NCBI GenBank assembly: GCA_020854105.1
Contig: JADZGB010000022.1
Location: 133,805-197,804 of the forward strand
DNA from: Burkholderiales bacterium
GTDB taxonomy: Bacteria > Pseudomonadota > Gammaproteobacteria > Burkholderiales > SHXO01
Length of the DNA stretch: 64,000 nucleotides
Reading direction: 5' to 3'
Part shown: positions 34,557 to 45,413 of the stretch, piece after piece
How positions within the stretch are numbered: the stretch's first letter is position 1
Layout: every line of letters starts with the position of its first letter
The notes under the pieces: model-generated
The model's input: the letters and a program-made list of their open reading frames with translations, nothing else
What the model was told of the DNA's origin: nothing
The model's database searches: none
Made by a program: the position numbers and the translations under genes

Positions 34557-35225
34557 TCAGGCGCGGACCGCCACCGGCTCGATGCGTTCGCAACTGCTGT
34601 CCGCGCGCACGCAGACGATCGCCAGCAGGGCGGTGGTGAGCTGCCGCGCGAAACGTGCGTCGAGCTTGCCCTGCTGCAGCAGCAGCCGGTACCACAGCGG
34701 CCCGAGGATCAGTTCACAGGCGAGATCGATGTCGGCGGCCAGGTCGACTTCGCCGCGCTCCATGCCGCGCTGGAAGATCTGCCTCAGCGCATCGTGGCGT
34801 TTCGCCACGAATGCGCTCACCAGCACTTCGCGGAACTCGTCGTCGTGCACCGCATCCGCCATGAGCCCGCGCATGATCGGGCCGGAGATGTCGGTGAGCC
34901 GCTTGAAGGCGACGCCGAGAAAGGCCTCGAGATCCGCGCGCAGACTGCCTCGATCCGGCACGGGCGTCTTGCTCGCGGCATGATTCGCGTATGCCTCGAG
35001 CACCAGTTCGGCCTTGCACTTCCACCAGCGGTAGATCGTCTGCTTTCCCACGCCCGCCTGGCGCGCGACCCCTTCGATGGTCAATGCGTCGTAGCCTTCT
35101 GCCTCCAGCAGGCGCAGCACCGCATCGAGAATGGCCTCGTGCGAATGTTCGCTGCGCGGACGTCCACGTCCGGGCTTGCAGTCGGCGCCGACTTTGGACA
35201 GGGAGGGTATTTCGCTGGCGGCCAT
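34557..35225 (-). CDS. TetR-family transcriptional regulator
   Basis: 222 residues. The N-terminal helix-turn-helix is ALTIEGVARQAGVGKQTIYRWW after an arginine-rich stretch (GRGRPRSEHS). The C-terminal part has the TetR ligand/dimer domain with LMADAVHDDEFREVL. The ATG at 35223-35225 (MAASEIPSLSKVG) is preferred over a 38-codon longer frame. Its neighbours are an alpha/beta hydrolase (convergent) and an MFS carrier on the same strand 234 bases upstream; it may govern either. Confidence 0.88.
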   Translation of the reverse strand: MAASEIPSLSKVGADCKPGRGRPRSEHSHEAILDAVLRLLEAEGYDALTIEGVARQAGVGKQTIYRWWKCKAELVLEAYANHAASKTPVPDRGSLRADLEAFLGVAFKRLTDISGPIMRGLMADAVHDDEFREVLVSAFVAKRHDALRQIFQRGMERGEVDLAADIDLACELILGPLWYRLLLQQGKLDARFARQLTTALLAIVCVRADSSCERIEPVAVRA

Positions 35226-35459
35226 GGGACGTCGGAATTGTGGGCGCGGAACGTGACGCGCTGGTTGTTCGATTGCGGGCGGCAGCTCTCTGCGCGCGAC
35301 CACGGTCCAAGGAGGGTACCACAGGCGCCATCCGCCCATTGAGCATCGCCGCGGGGCGGGGCTCCCTGCTCCGGTCTCGACCCGGAGCGGCCCGACCCCG
35401 CTCGCATCCGCCGGTCCGCGATGCCAGGCGCATCGCCCACACGCTGGACCGGACCCTGC

Positions 35460-38017
<2,558 letters not shown>

Positions 38018-38051
38018 CTGCAACGGCCAGCGGCGACCGCCGCGGTGCCGC

Positions 38052-38525
38052 TCAGTAGGGCAGCCAGCGCGGGCGCTTGGCCGAGATCACCTTGGTGTTC
38101 ACACCGACCCAGTTCAGCCCGCCGAACAGCCGGGCGTGCTCGATCTTCACGCAGCGGTCCATCACCACGTCCATTCCGGCAGCGTGCGCCCTGGCCGCCG
38201 CCTCGTGGTTGATCACGCCCAGTTGCAGCCACAGCACTTTGGCGCCGGTGGCGATGGCGTCATCGACGAGCGGCGCGATATCCTCGCTGCGCCGGAAGCA
38301 ATCGACGATGTCGACCTTCTCCGGAATGTCGCGCAGGCTCGGGTAGCAGCGCTCCCCCAGCACTTCCTGATACTGCGGGTTCACCGGAATGATGCGGTAG
38401 CCGTGCTCTTGCATGTACTTCGCGGCGAAGTAGCTGGGGCGCCACCAGTTGGCCGACAACCCGACCACCGCGATGGTACGGCTCTGGCGCAGGATGCGCC
38501 GCAGAGTGTTGATGTCTTCGTTCAT
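38052..38525 (-). CDS. CoA-binding (YccU-like) Rossmann protein
   Basis: 157 residues, single CoA-binding Rossmann domain: TIAVVGLSANWWRPSYFAAKYMQ and YRIIPVNPQYQEVLGERCYPSL are its nucleotide-binding half. VLWLQLGVINHEAAARAHAAGMDVVMDRCVKIEH (about 95-128) is the conserved C-terminal half, ending in the DRCxKxEH signature. Proteins of this kind are related to succinyl-CoA synthetase alpha and lack a known reaction. ATG at 38523-38525 (MNEDINTLRRILRQS). Confidence 0.9.
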   Translation of the reverse strand: MNEDINTLRRILRQSRTIAVVGLSANWWRPSYFAAKYMQEHGYRIIPVNPQYQEVLGERCYPSLRDIPEKVDIVDCFRRSEDIAPLVDDAIATGAKVLWLQLGVINHEAAARAHAAGMDVVMDRCVKIEHARLFGGLNWVGVNTKVISAKRPRWLPY

Positions 38526-38656
38526 GCGTGGAATCCTTCCATGGCTCGAGTGTAGCACTGCCCAGCGCGTAGAACCTTGGACAGATGGACCCGCGTACCG
38601 GAGCGGTGCACACTTGCGGCGTCTCGTCGAGACTCCTCCCAGGGAAGCAGGTGTTC

Positions 38657-38685
38657 GAGCCCCGTCCATGCGGGGCTCCTTTCTC
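38657..38685 (+). terminator. Intrinsic terminator on the plus strand, no plus gene seen
   Basis: An 8-bp stem GAGCCCCG/CGGGGCTC with a 6-base loop, followed by CTTTCTC on the plus strand; on the minus strand no T-tract follows. Both neighbouring genes are on the minus strand. Either it serves ubiT as a poor terminator or it ends an unseen plus-strand RNA. Confidence 0.55.
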
Positions 38686-38727
38686 TACCGCCGGCCTCGG
38701 GCTGCGTACGGGCCGGGCATCAGCCGG

Positions 38728-39189
38728 TCAGTTCCACAACGGGCCGATCGCGTCGAGGGTGTTCTTCAACACCAGGCCGTACTCCGTGTCGCCCTCCATG
38801 ACCAGGGCCTGTTCGAAGAACAGCCGGTCGGCATCGTCCCGGCCCCGCACCAGCCGCCACAGCGCATCGGCGCGGGCGCGGATCACCAGAGCCGGCGCTG
38901 CGGCGCCCGCCGCGACGGCAAAGCCGCCCATGTCCAGCTGCAGGCGCACGCGCACGCCCGCTTCGATCACTTCGACCTCCACGACACGGCCCGCCAGTGC
39001 CTGCCGCTGACCGGCATCCAGCCGAGGCAGCAGCACGCGATCGAGAACGCGGGCAACGACGAAGGAAGGCGGCTCGACCGGAAGTCGGCGCACGATCGCG
39101 CGCAGGCCGGTGGCGGCGCGCAGCAGGAAGGGGGACAGCGCCGCCATCGGTGCGCTGTGCAACAGATCGCCAGGTCCGGGCCGGTTCAT
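38728..39189 (-). CDS. ubiT: UbiT, SCP2-domain ubiquinone biosynthesis factor
   Basis: 153 residues with an SCP2 lipid-binding domain (about 50-140; the middle is VEVIEAGVRVRLQLDMGGFAV, ends only quoted for orientation) and the end LFFEQALVMEGDTEYGLVLK. UbiT accompanies UbiU and UbiV in oxygen-independent ubiquinone synthesis, probably handling the hydrophobic quinone precursors. The ATG at 39187-39189 overlaps the ubiV stop by four bases (ATGA). Together with the next two genes it forms the ubiU-ubiV-ubiT operon. Confidence 0.92.
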   Translation of the reverse strand: MNRPGPGDLLHSAPMAALSPFLLRAATGLRAIVRRLPVEPPSFVVARVLDRVLLPRLDAGQRQALAGRVVEVEVIEAGVRVRLQLDMGGFAVAAGAAAPALVIRARADALWRLVRGRDDADRLFFEQALVMEGDTEYGLVLKNTLDAIGPLWN

Positions 39190-40133
39190 CGCAACATCTC
39201 CTCGCGCAGGGTCATGCCCGCCCGGCCGTGTGCGAAGCCGTCGACCGGCACGCCGGGCAGGCGCAGGGCGGCGAGTTCCGCACGCGCGTCGGCAGCCGGC
39301 ACCCCCCGGTTGTACACGGCGTCGAACAGCCGCAGCACGGCCCCGAAGTCCTCGGAGCACGGCGACAGGCGCACGCTCGAGACACCGCACTCGCGCAGAA
39401 GGTGCGCCTGGCCGAGCAGACAGTGCAATGCTGCCGACTGCGTCTGGATGCCGTTGAGCGCCAGGAACGGCTGCCCCTCGGCGGAGGACAGCAGCAGACC
39501 GTCGGCATCGTCCCGGCAGCGGAACTCGCACACGTCCTTCGCCAGCCGGTGGTGGCGCGCCGTGAAGCAGCGCGCGGAAAAGGCCAGCGGAAGCCGTCCG
39601 AATCCGAACACCTCGGTGGTCAGCTCGCCCGCGGGCCCTCCGACGCGCGCCTCGGGCGGATTCACGCACTGGACCGCATCGAGCGCGAGCTCCACCGGTG
39701 CGATCCACCGCCCCGCGCCCAGCGCCGCGTACTCGGCCAGTGCTGCCCGGCTGTAGATGTTCACGTGCGGACCGAGCCAGAACGGCTGCCGCGCAGGGTG
39801 TACGGCATGATGCCGCGCCAGCAGGCGGACGGCCGAGGCATCGCCCGCCTCCACCGCGAATTCGTCCTGCTCGGCCAGGCGGCGCAGCGTGCGCAGCTCG
39901 GACTCGCTCATCACCAGTGCCTGCGTGGCGAGCACCACCCGCTTGCCCGCACGCGCCAGGTCGCGTGCCAGGTCGAGCCAGTCCTCCGTCCTGAACTCGT
40001 TGCGTCGCGAGCACACCACCTCTCCCAGCACGACGGTGGATGCCGGGCTCTCGGCGACGTCCGCATAGAAGGAGACGGTTGCCGCACGCGGCCACCAGTA
40101 AAGCAGCGGCCCGACGGTGAGTTCCAATGTCAT
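39186..40133 (-). CDS. ubiV: UbiV, Fe-S U32-peptidase-like hydroxylation factor
   Basis: 315 residues of the U32 peptidase-like family. Cysteines expected to bind the [4Fe-4S] cluster are in EVVCSRRNEF and in the ARCFTARHHRLAKDVCEFRC group. With UbiU it forms the complex that hydroxylates ubiquinone precursors without O2, using prephenate as oxygen donor in E. coli. I use the ATG at 40131-40133, which makes an ATGA overlap with ubiU; an ATG six bases upstream is equally in frame. Confidence 0.93.
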   Translation of the reverse strand: MTLELTVGPLLYWWPRAATVSFYADVAESPASTVVLGEVVCSRRNEFRTEDWLDLARDLARAGKRVVLATQALVMSESELRTLRRLAEQDEFAVEAGDASAVRLLARHHAVHPARQPFWLGPHVNIYSRAALAEYAALGAGRWIAPVELALDAVQCVNPPEARVGGPAGELTTEVFGFGRLPLAFSARCFTARHHRLAKDVCEFRCRDDADGLLLSSAEGQPFLALNGIQTQSAALHCLLGQAHLLRECGVSSVRLSPCSEDFGAVLRLFDAVYNRGVPAADARAELAALRLPGVPVDGFAHGRAGMTLREEMLR

Positions 40134-41143
40134 CGCCATGGCCGGTCGTAGGCACCCAGGGTGTGCTGCTGACCTTCGGCCCAGCGGGACAGCTGGGCCG
40201 TCCACGCCGGCTGGACGGAATAGCGCGACCCGGAGGCAGCCTGATCGATCGCCGCGCGCCAGACGCGGGTCACCTCGGCGACGTAACTCGGGCTGCGCTG
40301 CCGACCCTCGATCTTGATGGCCTTGATGCCCGCCTCGAGGAGCTGCGGCAGGATGGCGAGCGTGTTCAGGCTGGCCGGCTCCTCGATCGCGTAGTCGCGT
40401 TCACCGCCGACCTCGAAGCGGCCCTTGCACAGCGTGGGATAGCCGCGCGCCTCGCCAGGCGCGTAGCGGTCGATCAGCACGCCGCTCAGCCGCGCCTCCA
40501 CGCCGGCTGCGGTGTCCTCCCAGCGCACGGCCGAGGGAGGCGAGCACACTCCTGCCGTGTTCGGCGACTGGCCGGTCACGTAGGACGACAGCGCACATCG
40601 TCCCTCCACCATGACGCACAGGCTGCCGAAGCCGAACACCTCGATCTCGACACGCGTATGCCGGATCAGCTGCTGCACCTGCGCCAGGGTGAGCACGCGC
40701 GGCAGGACCGCGCGCTGGACGCCGTAGCGCTCACGGTAGAATTCGATCGCCTCGTAGGTAGTCGCGGAGGCCTGTACCGACAGGTGCAGACGCAGGTCAG
40801 GATGGCGATCGCGGGCGTAGGCCAGCACCGCGGCATCCGCGACGATCAGGGCATCGGCACCGACGTCGGCCGCATGGTCCACCGCATGCAGCCAGGGGCC
40901 GGGATCGCGTGCGTCGGCGTACGTGTTCAGTGCCATGAGCACCGCGCGGCCGCGCGCGTGCGCGTAGCGCACACCTTCGCGCACCTGGGTGTCGTCGAAG
41001 TTCAGACCGGCGAAGTTGCGCGCGTTCGTGGCATCCTTCAGCCCCAGGTAGACCGCGTCGGCGCCGGCATCGATGGCCATCTGCAGCGCGCGCAGCGAAC
41101 CGGCCGGGCACACCAGCTGAGGTGCGCCGTTGGTTTCACCCAT
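40130..41143 (-). CDS. ubiU: UbiU, Fe-S U32-peptidase-like hydroxylation factor
   Basis: 337 residues, U32 family: LVCPAGSLRALQMAIDAGAD, AVYLGLKDATNARNFAGLNF, and the four cluster cysteines in GSLCVMVEGRCALSS, NTAGVCSPP and YPTLCKGRF. EAGIKAIKIEGRQRSPSYV is the characteristic late motif. Partner of UbiV. First gene of the ubiUVT operon; the ATG is at 41141-41143. Confidence 0.94.
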   Translation of the reverse strand: MGETNGAPQLVCPAGSLRALQMAIDAGADAVYLGLKDATNARNFAGLNFDDTQVREGVRYAHARGRAVLMALNTYADARDPGPWLHAVDHAADVGADALIVADAAVLAYARDRHPDLRLHLSVQASATTYEAIEFYRERYGVQRAVLPRVLTLAQVQQLIRHTRVEIEVFGFGSLCVMVEGRCALSSYVTGQSPNTAGVCSPPSAVRWEDTAAGVEARLSGVLIDRYAPGEARGYPTLCKGRFEVGGERDYAIEEPASLNTLAILPQLLEAGIKAIKIEGRQRSPSYVAEVTRVWRAAIDQAASGSRYSVQPAWTAQLSRWAEGQQHTLGAYDRPWR

Positions 41144-41255
41144 TTCTGTCGGCGTCGCGTCCCTTGAAAGCCAGGGACTCTAGCGGCAGTCCCGCCCAAC
41201 GGCCTTAAGCAGGATCAAATATTTCCACAGCCGGCCGGCGCCGGCCCGGGGGCGC

Positions 41256-41795
41256 TCAGCGCCAGAACACGCGATGGGATACCAGCAGCCTGGCGGCACC
41301 GGCGCTTACCAGTCCGAGCCCCGCGAACAGGCTTAGCCATGCAAAGCGCGGGAGAGCGTGATCCAGGACCGAGTCGGTGATGCGCTCGGGGTTGTAGAAC
41401 ACGACGACGGAGGTGTTGGGGGGATACGCAACGACCATTTCGCGCGCGTCCGATTCGCCGTAGGCGTCGCGCGCGGTCGCGGGCGAGATGCCTGCGCTGA
41501 TGACCGTCTGTCCCTTCACGTCGTACATGTATCGCACCATCGGCCGCCAGCGCGTGTCGCCTCCCTCCGCGACCGGCTCGAGGTGGCTTTCGATCACCCG
41601 CCCCAGCGAGGTGGGCCAGCGCGTCATCAGCTTGGCACGGCTGTATTCCTCGAACGCCTGCCACAGCAGCATGCTGCCGATGAAGATGACAGTCAAGCAG
41701 AGCACGAAGGAGACCAGATCCTCGTTGCGGCGCACGCGCAGCAGGCCGTTCGAAGGTCTGAAGATCCAGCGTTTGTCCGTCCAGATGTTATACAT
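41256..41795 (-). CDS. DUF3592 membrane protein
   Basis: 179 residues with two transmembrane helices, near 29-48 (SFVLCLTVIFIGSMLLWQAF) and 153-172 (FAWLSLFAGLGLVSAGAARL), and an extracytoplasmic beta-rich part between them. That part includes WRPMVRYMYDVKGQTV and VVAYPPNTSVVVFYNPER, which match the DUF3592 pattern. Function unknown. Start ATG at 41793-41795 has GGAG upstream; an in-frame ATG at 41805-41807 adds four residues. It is divergent from the AAA+/release-factor fusion gene across 174 bases. Confidence 0.8.
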   Translation of the reverse strand: MYNIWTDKRWIFRPSNGLLRVRRNEDLVSFVLCLTVIFIGSMLLWQAFEEYSRAKLMTRWPTSLGRVIESHLEPVAEGGDTRWRPMVRYMYDVKGQTVISAGISPATARDAYGESDAREMVVAYPPNTSVVVFYNPERITDSVLDHALPRFAWLSLFAGLGLVSAGAARLLVSHRVFWR

Positions 41796-41969
41796 CGATC
41801 GCTCCATGACGTCGCCGGCGGGGCACGCCCCGGGCTCGCGACTGGACGGGCAGTGTAGTCGGCGGCAGACAGCGGCGGATATCACTGTCAAACCTGTCTC
41901 AAACCGCATTCCGGTACGAAGACCTCCCCTCGTGCTGCATCGCATCCGGCGAGCCAGTAACATCGCGCC

Positions 41970-44900
41970 ATGGAGTACGTCATCATTGCCGGCGCGATCG
42001 CGCTGATCTTTCTTCTCGCTGCGCGTTCCCTGAAAGAGATGGGGCGGCGCGCACGAACGCAGGCGAACGGCGCCGCCGCCGGCGGCGATACGCCAGCCAC
42101 GACAGTCGCCGCGGGGGGCGAAAACGCAGAAGACAAGCCGCAGACATCCGTCGAGCCGCCCCCCTCGGCCACGCTGCAGGATCTGGCCAGCACCCTGGAG
42201 CCGGCATACGAGAGCAGCGGACATCCCGAGGTACTGACACAGCACCCGGCCTTCCGGCGCGGGGTGGAACTGCTGCGCGATCCGGCGACACCGCTGGATC
42301 TGGTCATCGACGGCTGCATCGGCGCCAATGTGCAGGTTGCCGCGATGGCAGCCGCGGCGCTGCGCGAGCGCGAGGACAGCGCGCTCGCCGTTCCCGACAT
42401 CGTCGACTACGTGCGGCACGCGAACGTGTGGACGCTGTTCTTCATCCTGCGCTTCCTGGCGTTGCGTGCGCGCGAACCGGTGGTGGCGCGGGTGCTGCTG
42501 CAGGTGCGCGAATGGTGGCCGCGCAATCCGCTGCTCATGCGCTTCCTGGCCGAGTTCGTGGATGCCCGCATCGCCATTGGCGAGCGGGTCGACCTGCGCG
42601 GCACGCTGGCCGAGCACGGCTGCGAGCAGCCGGCGGAACTGGCGATGGTGCTGTCGCGGCTGTCACCGCCCCATGCCGACGATCTGCGCGTACAGCAGCA
42701 GCGCTTCGAACGCGAACGTGTCGATGTCGTCTTCCTGTCCGGCATCGGCCGCATATGGCGCGAGGACAACTGTGCCGGCGCGCTGCTCACGCCTGCGTTC
42801 GAGACCGGCATGGGCGCAGCGCTCACCGTCCTGCATGCCCGGCCGCCGCAATCGCTGCTGGTGGTCGGCGAACCGGGCGTGGGCAAGACCAGTTTCGTGC
42901 GCTGCCTCGCGCAGCGGCTCATTGCGCAGGGCTGGACCCTGTTCGAAGCTTCGGCTGCCGAGATCATTGCCGGCCAGGCCTACATAGGCGATCTCGAAGG
43001 GCGCATGCACGGCCTGCTCGCCGCGGTAGGCAGCGAGAGGCGCGTGCTGTGGTACATCCCGGCCTTTCACGAAACGCATTTCGCCGGCCGGCACCGCTAC
43101 AGCCCTACCGGGCTGCTGGACCTGATGCTGCCCGCGATCGAAAGCGGGCGCGTGTGCATCCTGGGGGAGACGCATCCCGCTTCGCTCGAGAAACTGCTGC
43201 AGCAGCGCCCGCGGCTGCGCAACCTGATGCAGACCCTGCGCCTGGAGCCCGCCTCCACCGCCGAGACGCTCGCCCTGGCCGCTCGCGTGTTCCCGCAGCA
43301 CGGACCGGATGCGGCCGTCGAGCCCGGGCTGCTGGAGGAAGCACTGGAACTCGCGCGCAACTATCTGACTGCCCTCGTGCCGCCGGGCAATGTACTGGAC
43401 CTGCTGCGCCAGACGCGCGTCCTCCTACCACGCGGCGGCGGTGCACCGCCGATCGGGCGGGAGGAACTGCTGGCCGCCGTCGTGCGTTTCACCGGCCTGC
43501 CGCAGGCAGTGGTCGACGAGCGCGAAGGGCTGGACGCGGCCGGCCTGCGCACCTTCCTGCAGCGCCGTGTCATGGGCCAGCCGGAAGCAGTGTCCTGCCT
43601 GGTCGACCGCATCGCCATGCTCAAGGCCGGTCTGACCGATCCGCGCCGTCCGATCGGCGTGTTCCTGTTCGCCGGCCCCACCGGCACGGGCAAGACCGAG
43701 GTCGCGAAGACGCTCGCGGAGTACCTGTTCGGATCGACCGAACGCATGATCCGGCTGGACATGAGTGAGTTTCAGGAACCGCACTCTCTCTCGCGCATCC
43801 TTGGCGATGCCGGCGAGGATGGCGAGACGCAGTCACTCGTCACGCGCATCCGCCGGCAACCGTTCTCGGTGCTGCTGCTGGACGAGTTCGAGAAGGCGCA
43901 TCCGCGCATCTGGGACCTGTTCCTGCAGGTGTTCGACGACGGCCGCCTCACCGACGCTCAGGGCAACCTGGCCGACTTCCGGCACTGCATCGTCATCCTC
44001 ACCTCCAACCTCGGCGCCACCGAGCATCGCGGAACCAGTCTGGGCTTCACGCGCGGCGAGGGCGATTTCGGCGGCGGGCAGATCCTGCGCGCGATCGCCG
44101 CGACCTTCCGTCCGGAGTTCGTCAACCGCATCGACCGGGTGGTGGTATTCCGGCCCCTGTCGAGAAGCGTGATGCGCGACATCCTGCGCAAGGAATTGCG
44201 CGCCGTGCTCGAGCGCCGCGGCTTCCGCAACCGCGACTGGGCGGTGGAATGGGAAGAGTCGGCCATCGAGTTCCTGCTCGACCGGGGTTTCACGCGCGAC
44301 ATGGGCGCACGTCCCCTGCGCCGGGCGATCGACGAGCACGTGCTGGCGCCGATTGCAATGACCATCGTGGAGAACCGCTTCCCCGAAGGTGACCAGTTCC
44401 TGTTCGTGCGCGGGGCTGCCGATCGCATCGAGGTCGAGTTCGTCGATCCCGACGCGCCCGCCGATGCAGCGGCTCCGGCAGCGCACGACGGACTGTCGTA
44501 TGCGCGCATCATTCTCTCGCCGGGCGGGAGCAGACAGGAGCGCGCATTCCTCGAGGACGGCCATGCAGGCCTGCAGGCGCGCATCGAAGCGCCTGCCTGG
44601 ACGGCGCGCAAGCAGGAACTGCTGCAGGCGATGGCGCACGGGGGATTCTGGGACGACCCCGACCGGCACGCCGTCCTGGCCGCGCTGGAGAATCTCGACA
44701 GCATCGAGGCGGGACTGGCCAATGCGCAATCGCTGGCGCGCCGTCTGCAGGCGCGCCCGGGGCAGGCCGGCGTACCGGTGTCGATACTGGGCAATCTCGC
44801 GCAGCAGCTGTGCTTGATCGAACGGGCATTCGCCGACCACGACGCCACCCTCGCTCCCGAGGTCTTCGTGGGCATCGACATGGTGGCCGAGGATTCCGGC

Positions 44901-45347
44901 AATGCCGCGGCCGCACGGCGCTGGAGCGAGCGCGTCATGGACATGTACCGCGACTGGGCCCGCAAACGGCGAGTGCGCTTCACCATGCTGCGCACCGATT
45001 CGGGCGGCGATGACACCGGACACATCGCCGCCGTCGTCGGCTTCGGCGTGCACGGCGTCCTGGCGCGCGAGGCCGGCATGCACGTGTGGGAGACGCCGGA
45101 CCTGCACGGCGGCTTCGACCGCTGCACCGCGCGCGTGCGCGTTGTCGCCCAGCCCGCCCAGCCGCTTCCACCCGGCCGCGACGCGGCGGCATTCGCGGCG
45201 CAGTGCCTCGCCGCCGCCCGGTCCGGCACCACCATCGTGCGTCGCTACCGGGAGCAGCCCTCGCCCCTGGTGCGCGATGCCGTGGCCGGTTGGCGCACCG
45301 GGCGCCTGGATCAGGTGCTGGGCGGGGACTTCGACCTGGTCGCCTGA
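41970..45347 (+). CDS. Membrane-anchored Clp-type AAA+ protein fused to GGQ-less RF2 remnant
   Basis: 1125 residues. One N-terminal helix (about 3-21, YVIIAGAIALIFLLAARSL), then a low-complexity linker and a helical region. AAA domain 1 has Walker A GEPGVGKTS at 300-308, but the Walker B place reads LWYIPAFHE without the acidic pair. AAA domain 2 is ClpA/B-D2-like: GPTGTGKTE (569-577), VLLLDEFEKAHP (Asp638-Glu639), TSNLGATEHRG and GFTRDMGARPLRRAI. Residues about 870-1059 follow the release factor 2 PCRF domain: WTARKQELLQAM, GGFWDDP (891-897), then VFVGIDMVAEDSG to about 1059. The last 38 residues resemble the RF2 C-terminus (VLGGDFD like VLDGxLD). The segment with the GGQ domain is missing, and the SPF codon-reading tripeptide is not kept. 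Function unknown. Confidence 0.88.
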   Translation: MEYVIIAGAIALIFLLAARSLKEMGRRARTQANGAAAGGDTPATTVAAGGENAEDKPQTSVEPPPSATLQDLASTLEPAYESSGHPEVLTQHPAFRRGVELLRDPATPLDLVIDGCIGANVQVAAMAAAALREREDSALAVPDIVDYVRHANVWTLFFILRFLALRAREPVVARVLLQVREWWPRNPLLMRFLAEFVDARIAIGERVDLRGTLAEHGCEQPAELAMVLSRLSPPHADDLRVQQQRFERERVDVVFLSGIGRIWREDNCAGALLTPAFETGMGAALTVLHARPPQSLLVVGEPGVGKTSFVRCLAQRLIAQGWTLFEASAAEIIAGQAYIGDLEGRMHGLLAAVGSERRVLWYIPAFHETHFAGRHRYSPTGLLDLMLPAIESGRVCILGETHPASLEKLLQQRPRLRNLMQTLRLEPASTAETLALAARVFPQHGPDAAVEPGLLEEALELARNYLTALVPPGNVLDLLRQTRVLLPRGGGAPPIGREELLAAVVRFTGLPQAVVDEREGLDAAGLRTFLQRRVMGQPEAVSCLVDRIAMLKAGLTDPRRPIGVFLFAGPTGTGKTEVAKTLAEYLFGSTERMIRLDMSEFQEPHSLSRILGDAGEDGETQSLVTRIRRQPFSVLLLDEFEKAHPRIWDLFLQVFDDGRLTDAQGNLADFRHCIVILTSNLGATEHRGTSLGFTRGEGDFGGGQILRAIAATFRPEFVNRIDRVVVFRPLSRSVMRDILRKELRAVLERRGFRNRDWAVEWEESAIEFLLDRGFTRDMGARPLRRAIDEHVLAPIAMTIVENRFPEGDQFLFVRGAADRIEVEFVDPDAPADAAAPAAHDGLSYARIILSPGGSRQERAFLEDGHAGLQARIEAPAWTARKQELLQAMAHGGFWDDPDRHAVLAALENLDSIEAGLANAQSLARRLQARPGQAGVPVSILGNLAQQLCLIERAFADHDATLAPEVFVGIDMVAEDSGNAAAARRWSERVMDMYRDWARKRRVRFTMLRTDSGGDDTGHIAAVVGFGVHGVLAREAGMHVWETPDLHGGFDRCTARVRVVAQPAQPLPPGRDAAAFAAQCLAAARSGTTIVRRYREQPSPLVRDAVAGWRTGRLDQVLGGDFDLVA

Positions 45348-45368
45348 GGATCCATCCGCTGGATCACG

Positions 45369-45407
45369 GCCGGCACCCGGCTCCCGCGGCAGCGGCTGCG
45401 TGCCGGC
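45369..45407. terminator. Hairpin between convergent AAA+ and rhomboid genes
   Basis: Arms GCCGGCAC (45369-45376) and GTGCCGGC (45400-45407) enclose a GC-rich loop that can itself pair. It lies 21 bases after the AAA+ stop and 6 before the rhomboid stop. There is no T-tract on either strand. Confidence 0.35.
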
Positions 45408-45413
45408 GCGGCT

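Noticed and set aside
38580..38685. tRNA or 6S RNA gene
   Set aside because: A GTTCGAGCC segment recalls a tRNA T-arm, but no acceptor stem or anticodon arm can be drawn, and the 6S closing stem is absent.
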